Counted from the stretch's first letter, positions 28,786-37,568 are shown. The stretch is DNA of 64,000 nt from Anaeromyxobacter paludicola (GCF_023169965.1 NZ_AP025592.1:3534001-3598000), one strand, 5' to 3'. Notes: generated by a model not told the origin, from the sequence alone. Numbers and translations are program-made.

Positions 28786-29958
28786 CTACGCCGAGGGGCC
28801 CCGGGGTCGGCGGGGCAGCCGGATCCAGAAGACGGTCCCGTCCTGTGGCGACGACGAGAAGGAGACCTCCCCGCCCAGGTAGCGCTCCCCGAAGAGCTTC
28901 ATCGAGTAGGTGCCGAGCCCCCGTCCGCGCTGCCCCTTGGTGCTGAACGAGCGCTGGAAGACCCGGGCCTGCACGTGGGGCGGGATGACGCCCTCGTTGC
29001 GGACGCTGAAGCGCACGCCGTCGGGCTCGCTGTCGCAGGCGAGGCCGACCACGCCGGCCTCCGGGCTCGCCTCGAGCGCGTTGCGGACCATGTTCACGAG
29101 GACCCGCGCGAGCAGCGAGCGGTCGGTGGCGAGCTCGGGCTCTCCGGGCGCCGGGGCGACCTCGATCCGCCGGCCGCGCGCCGCCGAGTGGCCGGAGGAG
29201 ACCTTCTCCACGTCCCGCAGGAGGTCGTTGGCGCGCAGCGGGAGCTCCTCCGGCAGGAGCCGGCCGCTCTCCGCCAGGAGCAGGCTCCGGTGGTCCCGGA
29301 TCTCCTGCGCGACGTGGTCCGAGAGGAAGACGAGCCGGTCGCTCGCCTTGGCCACGTCGCCGCCGCGCTGGAGCAGGCGGGCCCAGCCCTGCAGGCCGCC
29401 GATGGTGTTGAGCACGTCGTGGAAGAAGACCTGCTCCAGCACCTCCCGTCGCTTCTCGCTGGAGATGTCCCGGAGCGAGACGACGGTGAACGGCGCCCCC
29501 TCCACCCGCACCGGGGTGGCGCGGACGTTGAGCTCGAGCGCCCGATCCGCCCGGTCGGTGCGGATGAGGCACTCCGACTCCACCGGACGATCGCGGGCCT
29601 GGCAGCCGAGGATCGCGCCGAGGGCGCCGCAGGTCTCGCAGGCCGGCAGGCTGCCGCAGCCGCCGGGGCCGCGCGCGTTCACGCACCCGAGGGCCTCTCC
29701 CGCGCGGCGCCCCAGCACGTCCTCCGGCCCGCGCAGCTCGCGCAGGCGGCTGTTGAAGCCGACGATCTGCCGCTCGGGGTTGAGGACCAGGAGCGCCGCG
29801 TCGGCCACCTCGAGGACGGCGGTAACCACCGGGCTGCGGCTGATGGAGTCGATCTCGCGCTTCAGCCGGTCGGGCTCCGCCCGGCGCAGCGCCGGGAGGG
29901 GCTGGCGGTGGTCCGGCGGGAGCCGGTCGAAGTGCCGCGGCGGGTCGAGCGTCGTCAT
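28786..29958 (-). CDS. soluble PAS histidine kinase with five-cysteine cluster
   Basis: 390 residues, no membrane segments. A PAS domain (about 45-180) contains, in place of a normal loop, a cysteine-rich insert with spacing C-x8/9-C-x5-C-x2-C-x7/8-C (residues about 90-120, includes [15 protein letters not shown]). The phospho-acceptor region is [15 protein letters not shown], followed by a HATPase with [14 protein letters not shown] and [19 protein letters not shown]. The insert may bind Fe-S or zinc, so redox or metal sensing is possible. ATG 29958 has GAGGT upstream. No response regulator is adjacent; the macAB operon lies just downstream and may be its target. Confidence 0.87.
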   Translation of the reverse strand: MTTLDPPRHFDRLPPDHRQPLPALRRAEPDRLKREIDSISRSPVVTAVLEVADAALLVLNPERQIVGFNSRLRELRGPEDVLGRRAGEALGCVNARGPGGCGSLPACETCGALGAILGCQARDRPVESECLIRTDRADRALELNVRATPVRVEGAPFTVVSLRDISSEKRREVLEQVFFHDVLNTIGGLQGWARLLQRGGDVAKASDRLVFLSDHVAQEIRDHRSLLLAESGRLLPEELPLRANDLLRDVEKVSSGHSAARGRRIEVAPAPGEPELATDRSLLARVLVNMVRNALEASPEAGVVGLACDSEPDGVRFSVRNEGVIPPHVQARVFQRSFSTKGQRGRGLGTYSMKLFGERYLGGEVSFSSSPQDGTVFWIRLPRRPRGPSA

Positions 29959-30180
29959 TCCGGTGACCTCTCGTGCCACCTTGTCGCATGACCGCGCCGA
30001 TCCTGTCACCCGCGAGGGTGTTCCTGGCGGGCGCCCGGCCCCTCGCTACGCCCCCCGAACGTTTCGTCATCATCGGATCATTCCGCGGTCACGGCGGGCC
30101 GCCACGCTGGCGTGGAATGGACGCGGGCGGGCGGCGGCTTTACTTCGAGCGTCGGCGCGTGTTCTACCCCCGGCCCGGCG

Positions 30181-30196
30181 GGCTCCCTCCGGAGCC
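30181..30196 (+). promoter_or_regulatory. hairpin in leader of small protein-sedolisin operon
   Basis: GGCTCC-CTCC-GGAGCC, perfect 6-base arms, 39 bases upstream of the ATG at 30235. It could be an attenuator or simple leader structure. It does not match a riboswitch I know. Confidence 0.3.
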
Positions 30197-30234
30197 GGGG
30201 CAGGCAGGCGCCTCCACTTCCGCCGAGGAATCCG

Positions 30235-30525
30235 ATGAGCAAGCACGAATCTCCCACCGACGGCTCGCACGCCCCGCGCCGGGGGAGCCCGCCGCTCGGC
30301 TGGCGGCGCTGGGTGCCGGGGGACCGGGGGCGCGTCCTCGGCGGGTTCGTGCGCGTCGAGGAGGAGCGCCGGACCGAGGAGCGGATGGTGAGGCTGCGCG
30401 AGGCGGGGCTCTCGCTCCGGCAGATCTGCGACGCCCTGGAGGCCGAGGGGCGGCGGACCAAGCGCGGCGGCCGCTGGGCGGCGCAGACCGTCTCCCGGGT
30501 CCTCGCGCGCTGGGGGAGGCAGTGA
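30235..30525 (+). CDS. 96-residue protein with recombinase-like helices
   Basis: The C-terminal half (ERMVRLREAGLSLRQICDAL, then KRGGRWAAQTVSRVLARWG) is like the Recombinase domain of large serine integrases: two helices and a basic DNA-contact segment. The catalytic serine resolvase domain and the rest of a large recombinase are absent. The basic N-terminus carries GSPPLGWRRWVPGDRGRV. ATG 30235 follows GAGGAA. Its stop overlaps the GTG of the protease gene by four bases. It may be a domesticated DNA-binding protein that regulates the downstream gene, or a decayed integrase fragment. The intact frame and coupling favour the first. Confidence 0.7.
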   Translation: MSKHESPTDGSHAPRRGSPPLGWRRWVPGDRGRVLGGFVRVEEERRTEERMVRLREAGLSLRQICDALEAEGRRTKRGGRWAAQTVSRVLARWGRQ

Positions 30526-32867
30526 GGCGCGGGCTGGCGGCGCTCGCCGCCCTCGCGCTCTCGCTCGGGCCGTCGGACGGGCGCGCCGCGGCCTCCTCGT
30601 CCGGCGACAGCGCCCGCGTGGCGCTGCGCGGGACGGTTCACCCCCTGGTCCGCGGCGGAGCGGACGCGGGCCGCCTCGCCGGTGACGCGGTGATCTCCGG
30701 CGCCACGCTGGTGCTCGCCCCCTCGGCGGCGCAGCAGGCCGCGCTCGAGGCGCTCCTCGGCGCGCAGCAGGATCCGGCCTCGCCCGAGTACCGCCGCTTC
30801 CTCACGCCCGAGGCGTACGCGGCGCGCTTCGCGCCGGGCGAGGCGGCGCTCGGAGCGGCCGCGGCCTGGCTGCGGTCGCAGGGGCTCACGGTGGACGACG
30901 CCTCCCGCAGCCGCACCCGGCTCCACTTCTCCGGGCCGGTCTCGGCCGTCGAGGCGGCCTTCGGGACCGAGCTCCACGGCTACCTCGTGGACGGGCAGCG
31001 CCACTTCGCCAACGCGACCGAGCTCACCCTGCCGGCGTCGCTCGCCGGGATCGTGGTGGGGGTGCGCCACCTCGACGACTTCCGGCTCGCGCCCCGCCCG
31101 CGGGCGTCGCGCGCCGTCGCGCGGTTCACCTCGAGCATCTCCGGCGCGCACTTCCTCGCGCCCGACGACCTCGCCACCCTCTACGACCTGCAGCCGCTCT
31201 ACGCGGCCGGGTTCACCGGCTCCGGCCGGAAGGTGGCGGTGGTCGGCCAGACCTCGATCTCGCTCGCCGACGTGGCCGCCTTCCGCGCCGCCTCCGGCCT
31301 GCCGGCGAACCCGCCGCAGACCGTGCTCGTGCCGGGGTCGGGCGCCTCGACCGCCGTCGCCGCCGACCTCGACGAGGCGCACCTCGACGTCGAGTGGGCG
31401 GGGGCCGTCGCGCGGGACGCGCAGGTGGTCTACGTCTACACCGGCGGCAACACCAGCTACGGCGTCCTCGACGCGCTCACGTACGCGGTGGATCAGGACC
31501 TCGCGCCGGTCGTCAGCATCAGCTACGGCGACTGCGAGCCGCACTTCAGCGCGGCCGAGGTGCAGTCCCTGCGGCAGGTGCTGCAGCAGGCCAACGCCCA
31601 GGGGCAGACCGTGATCGCCGCCTCCGGCGACGAGGGGGCCGCCGACTGCGAGGTGGCGGGCGCGAAGTCGGCCACCACCGGGCTCGCGGTGGACCTCCCG
31701 GCGAGCGCCCCCGAGGTGACCGGGATGGGCGGGACCTCCTTCGCGGGCGACCTCACGCAGCCGGCCGCCTACTGGAGCGCCTCCAACGACGCGCGCTCCG
31801 GCTCGGCGCTCCAGTACATCCCCGAGGCGGCCTGGAACGACACCGTCGCCGACGGCGTGCTCTCGGCGAGCGGCGGCGGTGTGAGCGCCCTGTTCCAGAA
31901 GCCGGCGTGGCAGGCCGCCTCGGGCGTCCCCGCCGACGGGATGCGCGACGTCCCCGACCTCTCGCTCGCCGCCTCCGCGGACCACGACGGCTACCTCGTC
32001 TGCACCCAGGGGAGCTGCGTCAACGGCTACCGCGACGCGAAGAACGGGCTCACGGTGTTCGGCGGCACCTCGGCCGCGGCCCCCTCGTTCGCGGGGATGC
32101 TGGTGCTGCTCGAGCAGGCCGCCGGGGCGAGCGCGCTCGGGAACGTGAACGCCACCCTCTACGCGCTCGCGGCGAGCGCGCCGGCGTCGCTCCACGACGT
32201 GCAGGCGGGGAGCAACGCCGTCCCCTGCACCGCCGGCAGCGCGGGCTGCCCGGCGACGCTCCAGCTCGGCTACGGCGCCGGCGCGGGCTACGACCTCGTC
32301 ACCGGCCTCGGCACCCCGGACGTCTGGGCCCTGGCCCAGGGGTGGCCCGCCGCGCAGGGGACGGGCGACTTCGGCCTCAGCGCCTCGTCGAGCAGCGTGA
32401 GCGTGGCGCGGGGGCAGGCGGCCGCGCTCGACCTGACCGTCACCCCGGTGCCGCTCGCCGGGCTCTCGCGCGCCGTGACCTTCTCCTGCGCCGGGCTGCC
32501 GGCGGGCGCGCAGTGCGCCTTCTCGCCGTCGAGCGTGACCCCGAGCGCCGGCCCCGTCCACGCGTCGGTCACCATCCAGACCACCGGCGTGGCGACGGCC
32601 GCCCGCTCCGGGTCGGGCGGCGGGTCCGGGACCTTCCTGGCGCTGCTCCTGCCCGCGTCCGCGCTGCCCGCCCTGCGGCGGCGCCGCCTCCGGGCCGCCC
32701 TGGCGCTGGCCGGGCTGCTCGCGCTGGGCTGCGGCTCGGGGGGCGGCGCGAGCCCGAGCGGCGCCGCGGCGACGCCGCTCGGCTCGAGCACCGTCACCGT
32801 CACCGCCACCGCGGCCGGCACGCCCGCGCTCACCCACGCGGTGCAGGTGACGGTGTCGGTGCAGTAG
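30522..32867 (+). CDS. secreted S53 (sedolisin/kumamolisin) serine-carboxyl peptidase
   Basis: 781 residues. Signal peptide from the GTG start (LAALAALALSLGPSDGRAAA), then a pro-kumamolisin activation domain to about residue 195. The catalytic domain has Glu285 and Asp289 (DEAHLDVEW), oxyanion Asp370 (SGDEG) and Ser517 (GGTSAAAPS), plus the C-terminal calcium-site-like DLVTGLGTPDV. A beta domain follows, then a short hydrophobic stretch with RRRR and a second stretch ending LALGCGSGGG. These proteases act in acid and self-process. The GTG overlaps the small recombinase-like gene. The tail may retain or sort the protein at the envelope. Confidence 0.93.
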   Translation: MRRGLAALAALALSLGPSDGRAAASSSGDSARVALRGTVHPLVRGGADAGRLAGDAVISGATLVLAPSAAQQAALEALLGAQQDPASPEYRRFLTPEAYAARFAPGEAALGAAAAWLRSQGLTVDDASRSRTRLHFSGPVSAVEAAFGTELHGYLVDGQRHFANATELTLPASLAGIVVGVRHLDDFRLAPRPRASRAVARFTSSISGAHFLAPDDLATLYDLQPLYAAGFTGSGRKVAVVGQTSISLADVAAFRAASGLPANPPQTVLVPGSGASTAVAADLDEAHLDVEWAGAVARDAQVVYVYTGGNTSYGVLDALTYAVDQDLAPVVSISYGDCEPHFSAAEVQSLRQVLQQANAQGQTVIAASGDEGAADCEVAGAKSATTGLAVDLPASAPEVTGMGGTSFAGDLTQPAAYWSASNDARSGSALQYIPEAAWNDTVADGVLSASGGGVSALFQKPAWQAASGVPADGMRDVPDLSLAASADHDGYLVCTQGSCVNGYRDAKNGLTVFGGTSAAAPSFAGMLVLLEQAAGASALGNVNATLYALAASAPASLHDVQAGSNAVPCTAGSAGCPATLQLGYGAGAGYDLVTGLGTPDVWALAQGWPAAQGTGDFGLSASSSSVSVARGQAAALDLTVTPVPLAGLSRAVTFSCAGLPAGAQCAFSPSSVTPSAGPVHASVTIQTTGVATAARSGSGGGSGTFLALLLPASALPALRRRRLRAALALAGLLALGCGSGGGASPSGAAATPLGSSTVTVTATAAGTPALTHAVQVTVSVQ

Positions 32868-32886
32868 GGGCGCGTCCCGGGACGGC

Positions 32887-33825
32887 TCAGCGCCGCCCGG
32901 TGGGGGTCCCGCCGGCGTGCCGGCGCCAGGCGCGCCGGAGCTCTCGCGCCGAGCCGAAGCCGGCGAGCTCGGCGGCGCGCTCCACGGTGACGCGCTCGTC
33001 GGCGAGGAGCCGCCGCGCCCGGGCGACGCAGAGCGCGCGCCGGTAGTCGGCGACCGAGACGCCCGCGTGCGCCTGGAAGAGGCGCGACAGGTGGCGCTCG
33101 CTCACGTGGCCCACCCCGGCGAGCTCGGCGCGCGACCAGCGCCGCTGCGGCTCGCGCGCGATGGCGTCCTGCACCCGGTGCACCGCCGGGTGGACGTGGT
33201 TGCGGTGCGCGAGCCAGGGCGAGAGCTGCGGGTCGTCGCCGCTCCGCCGCAGGAACACCACCATCTCCCGGGCCACCGCCTGCGCCACCTGCGGGCCGCC
33301 GATCCCCTCCACGAGGTGGAGGGCGAGGTCGATGCCGGCGGTGATGCCGGCGCTCGACATCGCCGGCCCGTCCTCGACGAAGATCCGGTCCTCGAGCACG
33401 CGGGCCCGGGGCGCCTCCCGGCGCAGCCGCTCCGCCAGGGTGTGGTGGGTGGTGCAGGCCCGCCCGTCGAAGCGCCCCGCGCGCCCGAGCAGGAGCGCCG
33501 CCGAGCAGACGCTCGCGAGCCGGGTCCCGGCGGGCAGGCGCCGCAGCCAGGCCACGAGCTCGGCGGCCTCCGGGCCGGCGTAGTGGCGGGCCGAGTCCTC
33601 GCACCCGGCCACCATCACCACCGCGCCCTCCGGGAGCGACGCGGGGAGCGGCTCGAGCGCCCCGAGCGACAGCCCGACCGAGGTCCGCACCTCCGGGCGC
33701 GGCCCGGCGAGGTGGAGGGAGAGCGGCGCGCCGGCCCGCCGCGCCAGCCGGAAGGTCTCGGCCGGCCCGGCGAGGTCGAGCAGCAGGACGTTGGAGGTGG
33801 CGACGAGCCAGACGGGCGTGGTCAT
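32887..33825 (-). CDS. GlxA-type AraC-family transcriptional regulator
   Basis: 312 residues. The N-terminal DJ-1/PfpI-like domain has LASVCSAALLLGRAGRFDGR (nucleophile-elbow Cys of the fold) and SSAGITAGIDLALHLVEG. The C-terminal AraC HTH pair has HPAVHRVQDAIAREPQRRWS, HVSERHLSRLFQAHAGVSVA and VERAAELAGFGSARELRRAW. Family members control nearby enzyme genes. It overlaps the cysteine hydrolase gene by four bases, so the two are in one unit, and the hydrolase gene may be its target or share its signal. Confidence 0.92.
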   Translation of the reverse strand: MTTPVWLVATSNVLLLDLAGPAETFRLARRAGAPLSLHLAGPRPEVRTSVGLSLGALEPLPASLPEGAVVMVAGCEDSARHYAGPEAAELVAWLRRLPAGTRLASVCSAALLLGRAGRFDGRACTTHHTLAERLRREAPRARVLEDRIFVEDGPAMSSAGITAGIDLALHLVEGIGGPQVAQAVAREMVVFLRRSGDDPQLSPWLAHRNHVHPAVHRVQDAIAREPQRRWSRAELAGVGHVSERHLSRLFQAHAGVSVADYRRALCVARARRLLADERVTVERAAELAGFGSARELRRAWRRHAGGTPTGRR

Positions 33826-34394
33826 GGCGCGGCCGGGCGCTCCTCCGCGTCGAGCCCGGCCAGCGCCTCGGCCACGGTGGCGATCCGGGCGAAGCGGCCG
33901 TCGAGGACGAGCTCGGTCCGCTCGCGGAGCTCGGCGGCGCTGTAGGTCCGGCCGGAGGAGTGGGTCATGGGGAAGGTGAGGGTGGCCTCGGTGACGTAGG
34001 TTACCTCGAAGCCCAGGTCGGAGGCGTTCCGGGTGGTGGTCTCGCAGCACTGCTCGGTCCGGATGCCGCTCACCACCAGGTGGCCGAGGCCGCGGGCGCG
34101 CAGCCACTCGGGGAGGCCGGTCCCGACCATGGCGCTGTGGACCCGCTTGCGGAAGCGGGCGTCGGGCTCGCCGTCGAGCCAGTCGAGCTCGCGGACGTGG
34201 CCGCTGGCGGGGTCGAACGGGCCGCCGCTCCCCGGCTCTTCATGGAGCACGTGGACCACCGGCACGCCGCGGGCGCGGCACCCGGCGACGAGCGCGAGGA
34301 GCCGGTCGCGGAAGGCGGCGGCCTCCTCGTCGCGCCAGTAGGGGCGGTGCAGGAAGGACTGCTGGACGTCGATCACGAGCAGGGCGGTGTTCAT
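33822..34394 (-). CDS. isochorismatase-family cysteine hydrolase
   Basis: 190 residues, single-domain alpha/beta hydrolase of the isochorismatase/nicotinamidase superfamily. The triad is visible: Asp in ALLVIDVQQSFL, Lys in FRKRVHSAMVGT and Cys in SGIRTEQCCETTTRNA. Metal-binding histidines of nicotinamidase are not seen, so an amidase or isochorismatase-like activity is more likely, substrate unknown. It is first of a two-gene operon with the GlxA-type regulator. Confidence 0.9.
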   Translation of the reverse strand: MNTALLVIDVQQSFLHRPYWRDEEAAAFRDRLLALVAGCRARGVPVVHVLHEEPGSGGPFDPASGHVRELDWLDGEPDARFRKRVHSAMVGTGLPEWLRARGLGHLVVSGIRTEQCCETTTRNASDLGFEVTYVTEATLTFPMTHSSGRTYSAAELRERTELVLDGRFARIATVAEALAGLDAEERPAAP

Positions 34395-34603
34395 CGGGGC
34401 TCCGGTGGGGGCCGGGAGCGGCCCCATTACCCAGCAGCTTGCCTTCGCCCGGGCCCCGCCGCGAGGCCAGGAGAGGACGGGGATGGGACAGACGCGGCCA
34501 CGCGCCCCGCCGCCGAAAGCGGACTTTTTCGCGAAGCAGGCGCACGGGGCGCCTCGCGCGCGCCGCCCGCGTGCGATGATGCCAGATCCACGAGAGGATC
34601 CCC

Positions 34604-36295
34604 TTGAACCACCCGACCGATGCCTTCCGCGCCGCACGCGACTTCCTCGTCGAGCACCGCCTCGACTACGACCGGGCCTACCGCGACTTCCGCTGGCCCG
34701 CGCTCGACGCGTTCAACTACGCGACGGACTGGTTCGACGCCGTGGCCCGAGGGAACCGCCGGCTCGCCATCCACCTGGTCGGGGACGACGGCCGCTCGGT
34801 CGCGCTGACGTACGAGGAGCTCTCGGAGCGGTCCACGCGCGTCGCGGCCTTCCTGCGCCGGCACGGCTGCGGGCAGGGCGACCGCATCCTCATGATGCTC
34901 CCGAACTGCGCCGCCATCTGGGAGCTCATGCTCGGCGCCATGAAGCTCGGGGCGGCGGTCATCCCGGCGAGCACGCTGCTCACGCCCGACGACCTGCGGG
35001 ACCGGCTCTCGCGCGGCGGCGTGCGCCACGTGGTCACCCACGCCGCCGGGACGGCGAAGCTCCACGGCCTCGCCGAGGGCGTGACGCGGATCGCCGTCGG
35101 CGCGCCGGTCCCAGGCTGGGTCCGGTACGAGGACGCGTACGACGAGCGCGCCGACCTCGGCCGCCCGGTCGTGACCCGCGGCAGCGACCCGGTGCTGATC
35201 TACTTCACCTCCGGCACCACCGCCCGCCCCAAGCTCGTCGCCCACACGCAGCAGAGCTACGCCGCGGGCCACCTCTCCACGCTCTACTGGATCGGCTCGC
35301 GCGAGGGCGACGTCCACATGAACGTCAGCTCTCCGGGCTGGGGGAAGCACGCCTGGTCGAGCTTCTTCGTCCCGTTCACGGCCGGCGCGACGGCCTTCGT
35401 GCACGACTACACCCGCTTCAGCGCCGCGGCCACGCTGGAGGTGCTGGCGCGGCACGAGGTGACGACGCTCTGCGCGCCGCCGACCGTCTGGCGGCTCCTC
35501 ATCCTCGAGGATCTGGCGCGCCACCCGGTCCGGCTGCGCGAGGCGCTCAGCGCGGGCGAGCCGCTCAACCCGGAGGTGATCGAGCGGGTCCGGCAGGCCT
35601 GGGGCCTCACCATCCGCGACGGCTACGGCCAGACCGAGACCACGGCGCTCGTCGGGAACAGCCCGGGCCAGCCGATCGTCCCCGGCTCGATGGGCCGTCC
35701 GCTCCCCGGGTTCCGGGTGGCGCTCCTCGACGGCGCCGGGGCCGAGGCGGAGGAGGGGGAGATCGCGGTGGCGCTCTCGCCGCGCCCCGCCGGCGTCATG
35801 GCCGGCTACCTGGACGATCCCGAGCTGACGGCCAACGCCACGCGCGGCGGCTTCTACCGGACCGGCGACGTCGCGCGCCGGGACGCGAACGGGTACGTGA
35901 CCTACGTCGGCCGCGCCGACGACCTCTTCAAGAGCTCCGACTACCGGATCAGCCCCTTCGAGCTCGAGAGCGCGCTCGTCGAGCACGCCGCGGTGGCCGA
36001 GGCGGCCGTCGTCCCGAGCCCGGACCCGGTCCGCGGCACCGTGCCGAAGGCCTTCCTCGTGCTGCGCCCCGGCGCCGAGCCGACCCGCGCGCTCGCGCTC
36101 GACGTCTTCCGCTTCGTGCGGGAGCGGCTCGCGCCGTACAAGCGCGTCCGCCGGATCGAGTTCGGAGACCTCCCCAAGACCATCTCCGGCAAGATCCGGC
36201 GCATCGCCCTGCGCGGCGTCGAGTCGGCGCGACGCGCGGAGGGCGGGCGCGTCGAGGGCGAGTACTGGCAGGAGGACTTCCCGGAGCTGGGCTGA
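34604..36295 (+). CDS. acyl-CoA synthetase (AMP-forming, MACS/benzoate-CoA ligase-like)
   Basis: 563 residues, ANL superfamily. Motifs: A3 YFTSGTTARPKLVAHT, A5 RDGYGQTETTALVG, A7 YRTGDVARRDANGY and the C-terminal catalytic Lys in LPKTISGKIRRIAL. The overall pattern, with VSSPGWGKHAWSSFFVPF, is like medium-chain acyl-CoA or benzoate-CoA ligases. It activates a carboxylic acid to its CoA ester. The start is a TTG at 34604 preceded by AGAGGA at good spacing. No partner genes lie next to it, so the acid is unknown. Confidence 0.9.
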   Translation: MNHPTDAFRAARDFLVEHRLDYDRAYRDFRWPALDAFNYATDWFDAVARGNRRLAIHLVGDDGRSVALTYEELSERSTRVAAFLRRHGCGQGDRILMMLPNCAAIWELMLGAMKLGAAVIPASTLLTPDDLRDRLSRGGVRHVVTHAAGTAKLHGLAEGVTRIAVGAPVPGWVRYEDAYDERADLGRPVVTRGSDPVLIYFTSGTTARPKLVAHTQQSYAAGHLSTLYWIGSREGDVHMNVSSPGWGKHAWSSFFVPFTAGATAFVHDYTRFSAAATLEVLARHEVTTLCAPPTVWRLLILEDLARHPVRLREALSAGEPLNPEVIERVRQAWGLTIRDGYGQTETTALVGNSPGQPIVPGSMGRPLPGFRVALLDGAGAEAEEGEIAVALSPRPAGVMAGYLDDPELTANATRGGFYRTGDVARRDANGYVTYVGRADDLFKSSDYRISPFELESALVEHAAVAEAAVVPSPDPVRGTVPKAFLVLRPGAEPTRALALDVFRFVRERLAPYKRVRRIEFGDLPKTISGKIRRIALRGVESARRAEGGRVEGEYWQEDFPELG

Positions 36296-36311
36296 CCGGC
36301 GCGCGCCGCCG

Positions 36312-36518
36312 CTACGGGGCGGCGCCGGCCGCGGAGCCGGCCTCGTCGGGCACCGCCCCGAGCTGGGGCCGCTCGCCGATGAGGGCGACGCACGGCTCGC
36401 AGGTCACCTGCCGCGGGTGCTTGCTGGAGCGGAGGTCCGCGCCGCGCACCCCGCAGGCGATCCGCCGGGAGCGGACATCGTAGAAGTGGACCAGCGAGAC
36501 GGGCGTGAGCGATTCCAT
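36312..36518 (-). CDS. 68-residue Cys-containing protein, unknown
   Basis: Starts MESLTPVSLVHFYDVRSRRI. A cysteine at residue 22 (ACGVRG) and a CEPC pair near 40-43 (VTCEPCVALIG) suggest a small metal (zinc) site of the form Cys-x~17-Cys-x2-Cys. The acidic/Ala tail looks disordered. GAGGGAG precedes the ATG. I do not recognise a named family, and no neighbour suggests a role. It converges with the acyl-CoA synthetase. Confidence 0.6.
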   Translation of the reverse strand: MESLTPVSLVHFYDVRSRRIACGVRGADLRSSKHPRQVTCEPCVALIGERPQLGAVPDEAGSAAGAAP

Positions 36519-36742
36519 GTGGGCTCCCTCGGAGGCGGCCGGTGAGGGAGCGGAGCGCTCCGTGCGCAGGCTGCGGTCGTGACGGTCTAGAGAGATAACG
36601 GGCGCGGCCGGGCGGCGCATCGGCGCGCCGCACGCCCTCGCGAAGCGACCGCTCGGTCCACCACCCCGGCGGCGGCGCCGGCGCCCGTCGCGCGCTCGGG
36701 CTCGGGCGGTGCGCTCCCATTGTCCGGGGCGCGACCGACCCA

Positions 36743-36760
36743 GGGGAGGTATACCCCCCA
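36743..36760 (+). promoter_or_regulatory. near-perfect inverted repeat overlapping ribosome-binding site
   Basis: GGGGAGGTA / TACCCCCCA: 9-base arms centred on GGTATACC with one internal mismatch and an unpaired edge. It contains the GGAGG of the next gene and lies two bases before its ATG. A repressor or RNA structure here would block translation of that gene. Confidence 0.4.
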
Positions 36761-36761
36761 C

Positions 36762-36983
36762 ATGAACGAGAACCTGGGTGACCTGAAGGTTCGCCTCCGC
36801 AAGCTGAGCACGTGGCTCGAGTCGGAGGATGGCCGGATCCTGCAGAACCTGGACTGTGCGCGCGCGGTGAGCCAGGCGAAGCGGCTCCTGCGCAGCTCGG
36901 CTCGTTCTCGCGAGCCTTCCTCCACGCTCAAGGCGGCGGTGGAGAGGGCGGAGCTCCTGGGCCGCACCGCCGGCGTGCGCTGA
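36762..36983 (+). CDS. 73-residue helical protein, unknown
   Basis: MNENLGDLKVRLRKLSTWLE is predicted helix, followed by a second helix with AVSQAKRLLRSSARSRE and a third, KAAVERAELLGRT. Likely a small cytoplasmic helical bundle. The GGAGG site is 12 bases before this ATG, slightly far; an ATG at 36720 would add 14 residues. Codon bias is normal for the genome. It precedes a lone receiver-domain protein by 137 bases. Function not recognised. Confidence 0.6.
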   Translation: MNENLGDLKVRLRKLSTWLESEDGRILQNLDCARAVSQAKRLLRSSARSREPSSTLKAAVERAELLGRTAGVR

Positions 36984-37083
36984 GGTTTCGAGCCGCCGGG
37001 GCATCCCGCTCCGTGCTCCCCGCGGCGCTCCGGGGAGGCGCTCGGCCGCCGCTTTCCCCCCGTGGCGGCAACCCTCTTCCATA

Positions 37084-37101
37084 CGTACCCTCCGAAGTAC
37101 G
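37084..37101. promoter_or_regulatory. inverted repeat before the receiver gene
   Basis: CGTAC-N8-GTACG, perfect arms, 19 bases upstream of the receiver start. Possible operator or leader hairpin. Confidence 0.3.
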
Positions 37102-37120
37102 GGTCTCGAGCGAGGGGGAC

Positions 37121-37531
37121 ATGGAATCGGGCGGCGAGGCGGTACACGCGGAGCGCCGGGCGAGCGGAGGCTGCGTCTCCGTGCTCGTGGTGGACGACGA
37201 CGCGGCCGGCCGGGAGCTGCTCGCCGAGTGGTTGCGCGGGCGGGGCTACGCGGTCGAGGAGGCGGAGGACGGGGAGCGCGCGCTGCAGCTCCTCGCCCAG
37301 GGCCCGTGCGTGGACGTGATCGTGCTCGACCTGGCCATGCCGGGGATGGACGGCTGGACCTTCCTGGCCCGCCTGCGCGCCGATCCCCGGCTCGCGCCCT
37401 GCCGGGTGCTGGTCCTCACCGCCGAGCCGGTGCGGAACGCCCCGGCCGAGGCGGACGCCTTCGTCTGCAAGCCGTTCGTCCCGGAGCGCTTCGCGGTGGT
37501 GCTGTCGCGGGTGGCGGCGAACGCGCGCTGA
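37121..37531 (+). CDS. single-domain response regulator
   Basis: 136 residues. A receiver domain: VSVLVVDDDAAGRELLAEWL (acidic pair), phospho-acceptor Asp in VIVLDLAMPGMDGW, conserved Thr in VLVLTAEPV and Lys in AFVCKPF. There is no output domain, so it must act through another protein (relay or diffusible receiver). A strong GAGGGGG precedes the ATG at 37121. It has no adjacent kinase; the PocR-domain kinase at 39.2-40.5 kb and the hybrid kinase at 2.2 kb are possible partners, but there is no direct evidence. Confidence 0.88.
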   Translation: MESGGEAVHAERRASGGCVSVLVVDDDAAGRELLAEWLRGRGYAVEEAEDGERALQLLAQGPCVDVIVLDLAMPGMDGWTFLARLRADPRLAPCRVLVLTAEPVRNAPAEADAFVCKPFVPERFAVVLSRVAANAR

Positions 37532-37535
37532 GCGC

Positions 37536-37568
37536 GGCGCGGGGCGCCCCGAAAAATCGCTCCGCGCC
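37536..37568 (+). terminator. hairpin with A-rich internal loop
   Basis: Arms GGCGCGG and CCGCGCC enclose the self-complementary GGGGCGCCCC and a GAAAAATCG segment, five bases after the receiver stop. A plausible terminator without a T-tract. Confidence 0.35.

Noticed and set aside
29960-29985. TGGCACG on the minus strand before the PAS kinase, resembling a sigma-54 -24 element
   Set aside because: No GC at -12 with correct spacing (GTCAC instead), and it lies too close to the start codon.
30235-30525. Insertion sequence or integrase remnant
   Set aside because: No terminal inverted repeats, target duplications or other phage genes were seen; treated as a small intact gene instead.
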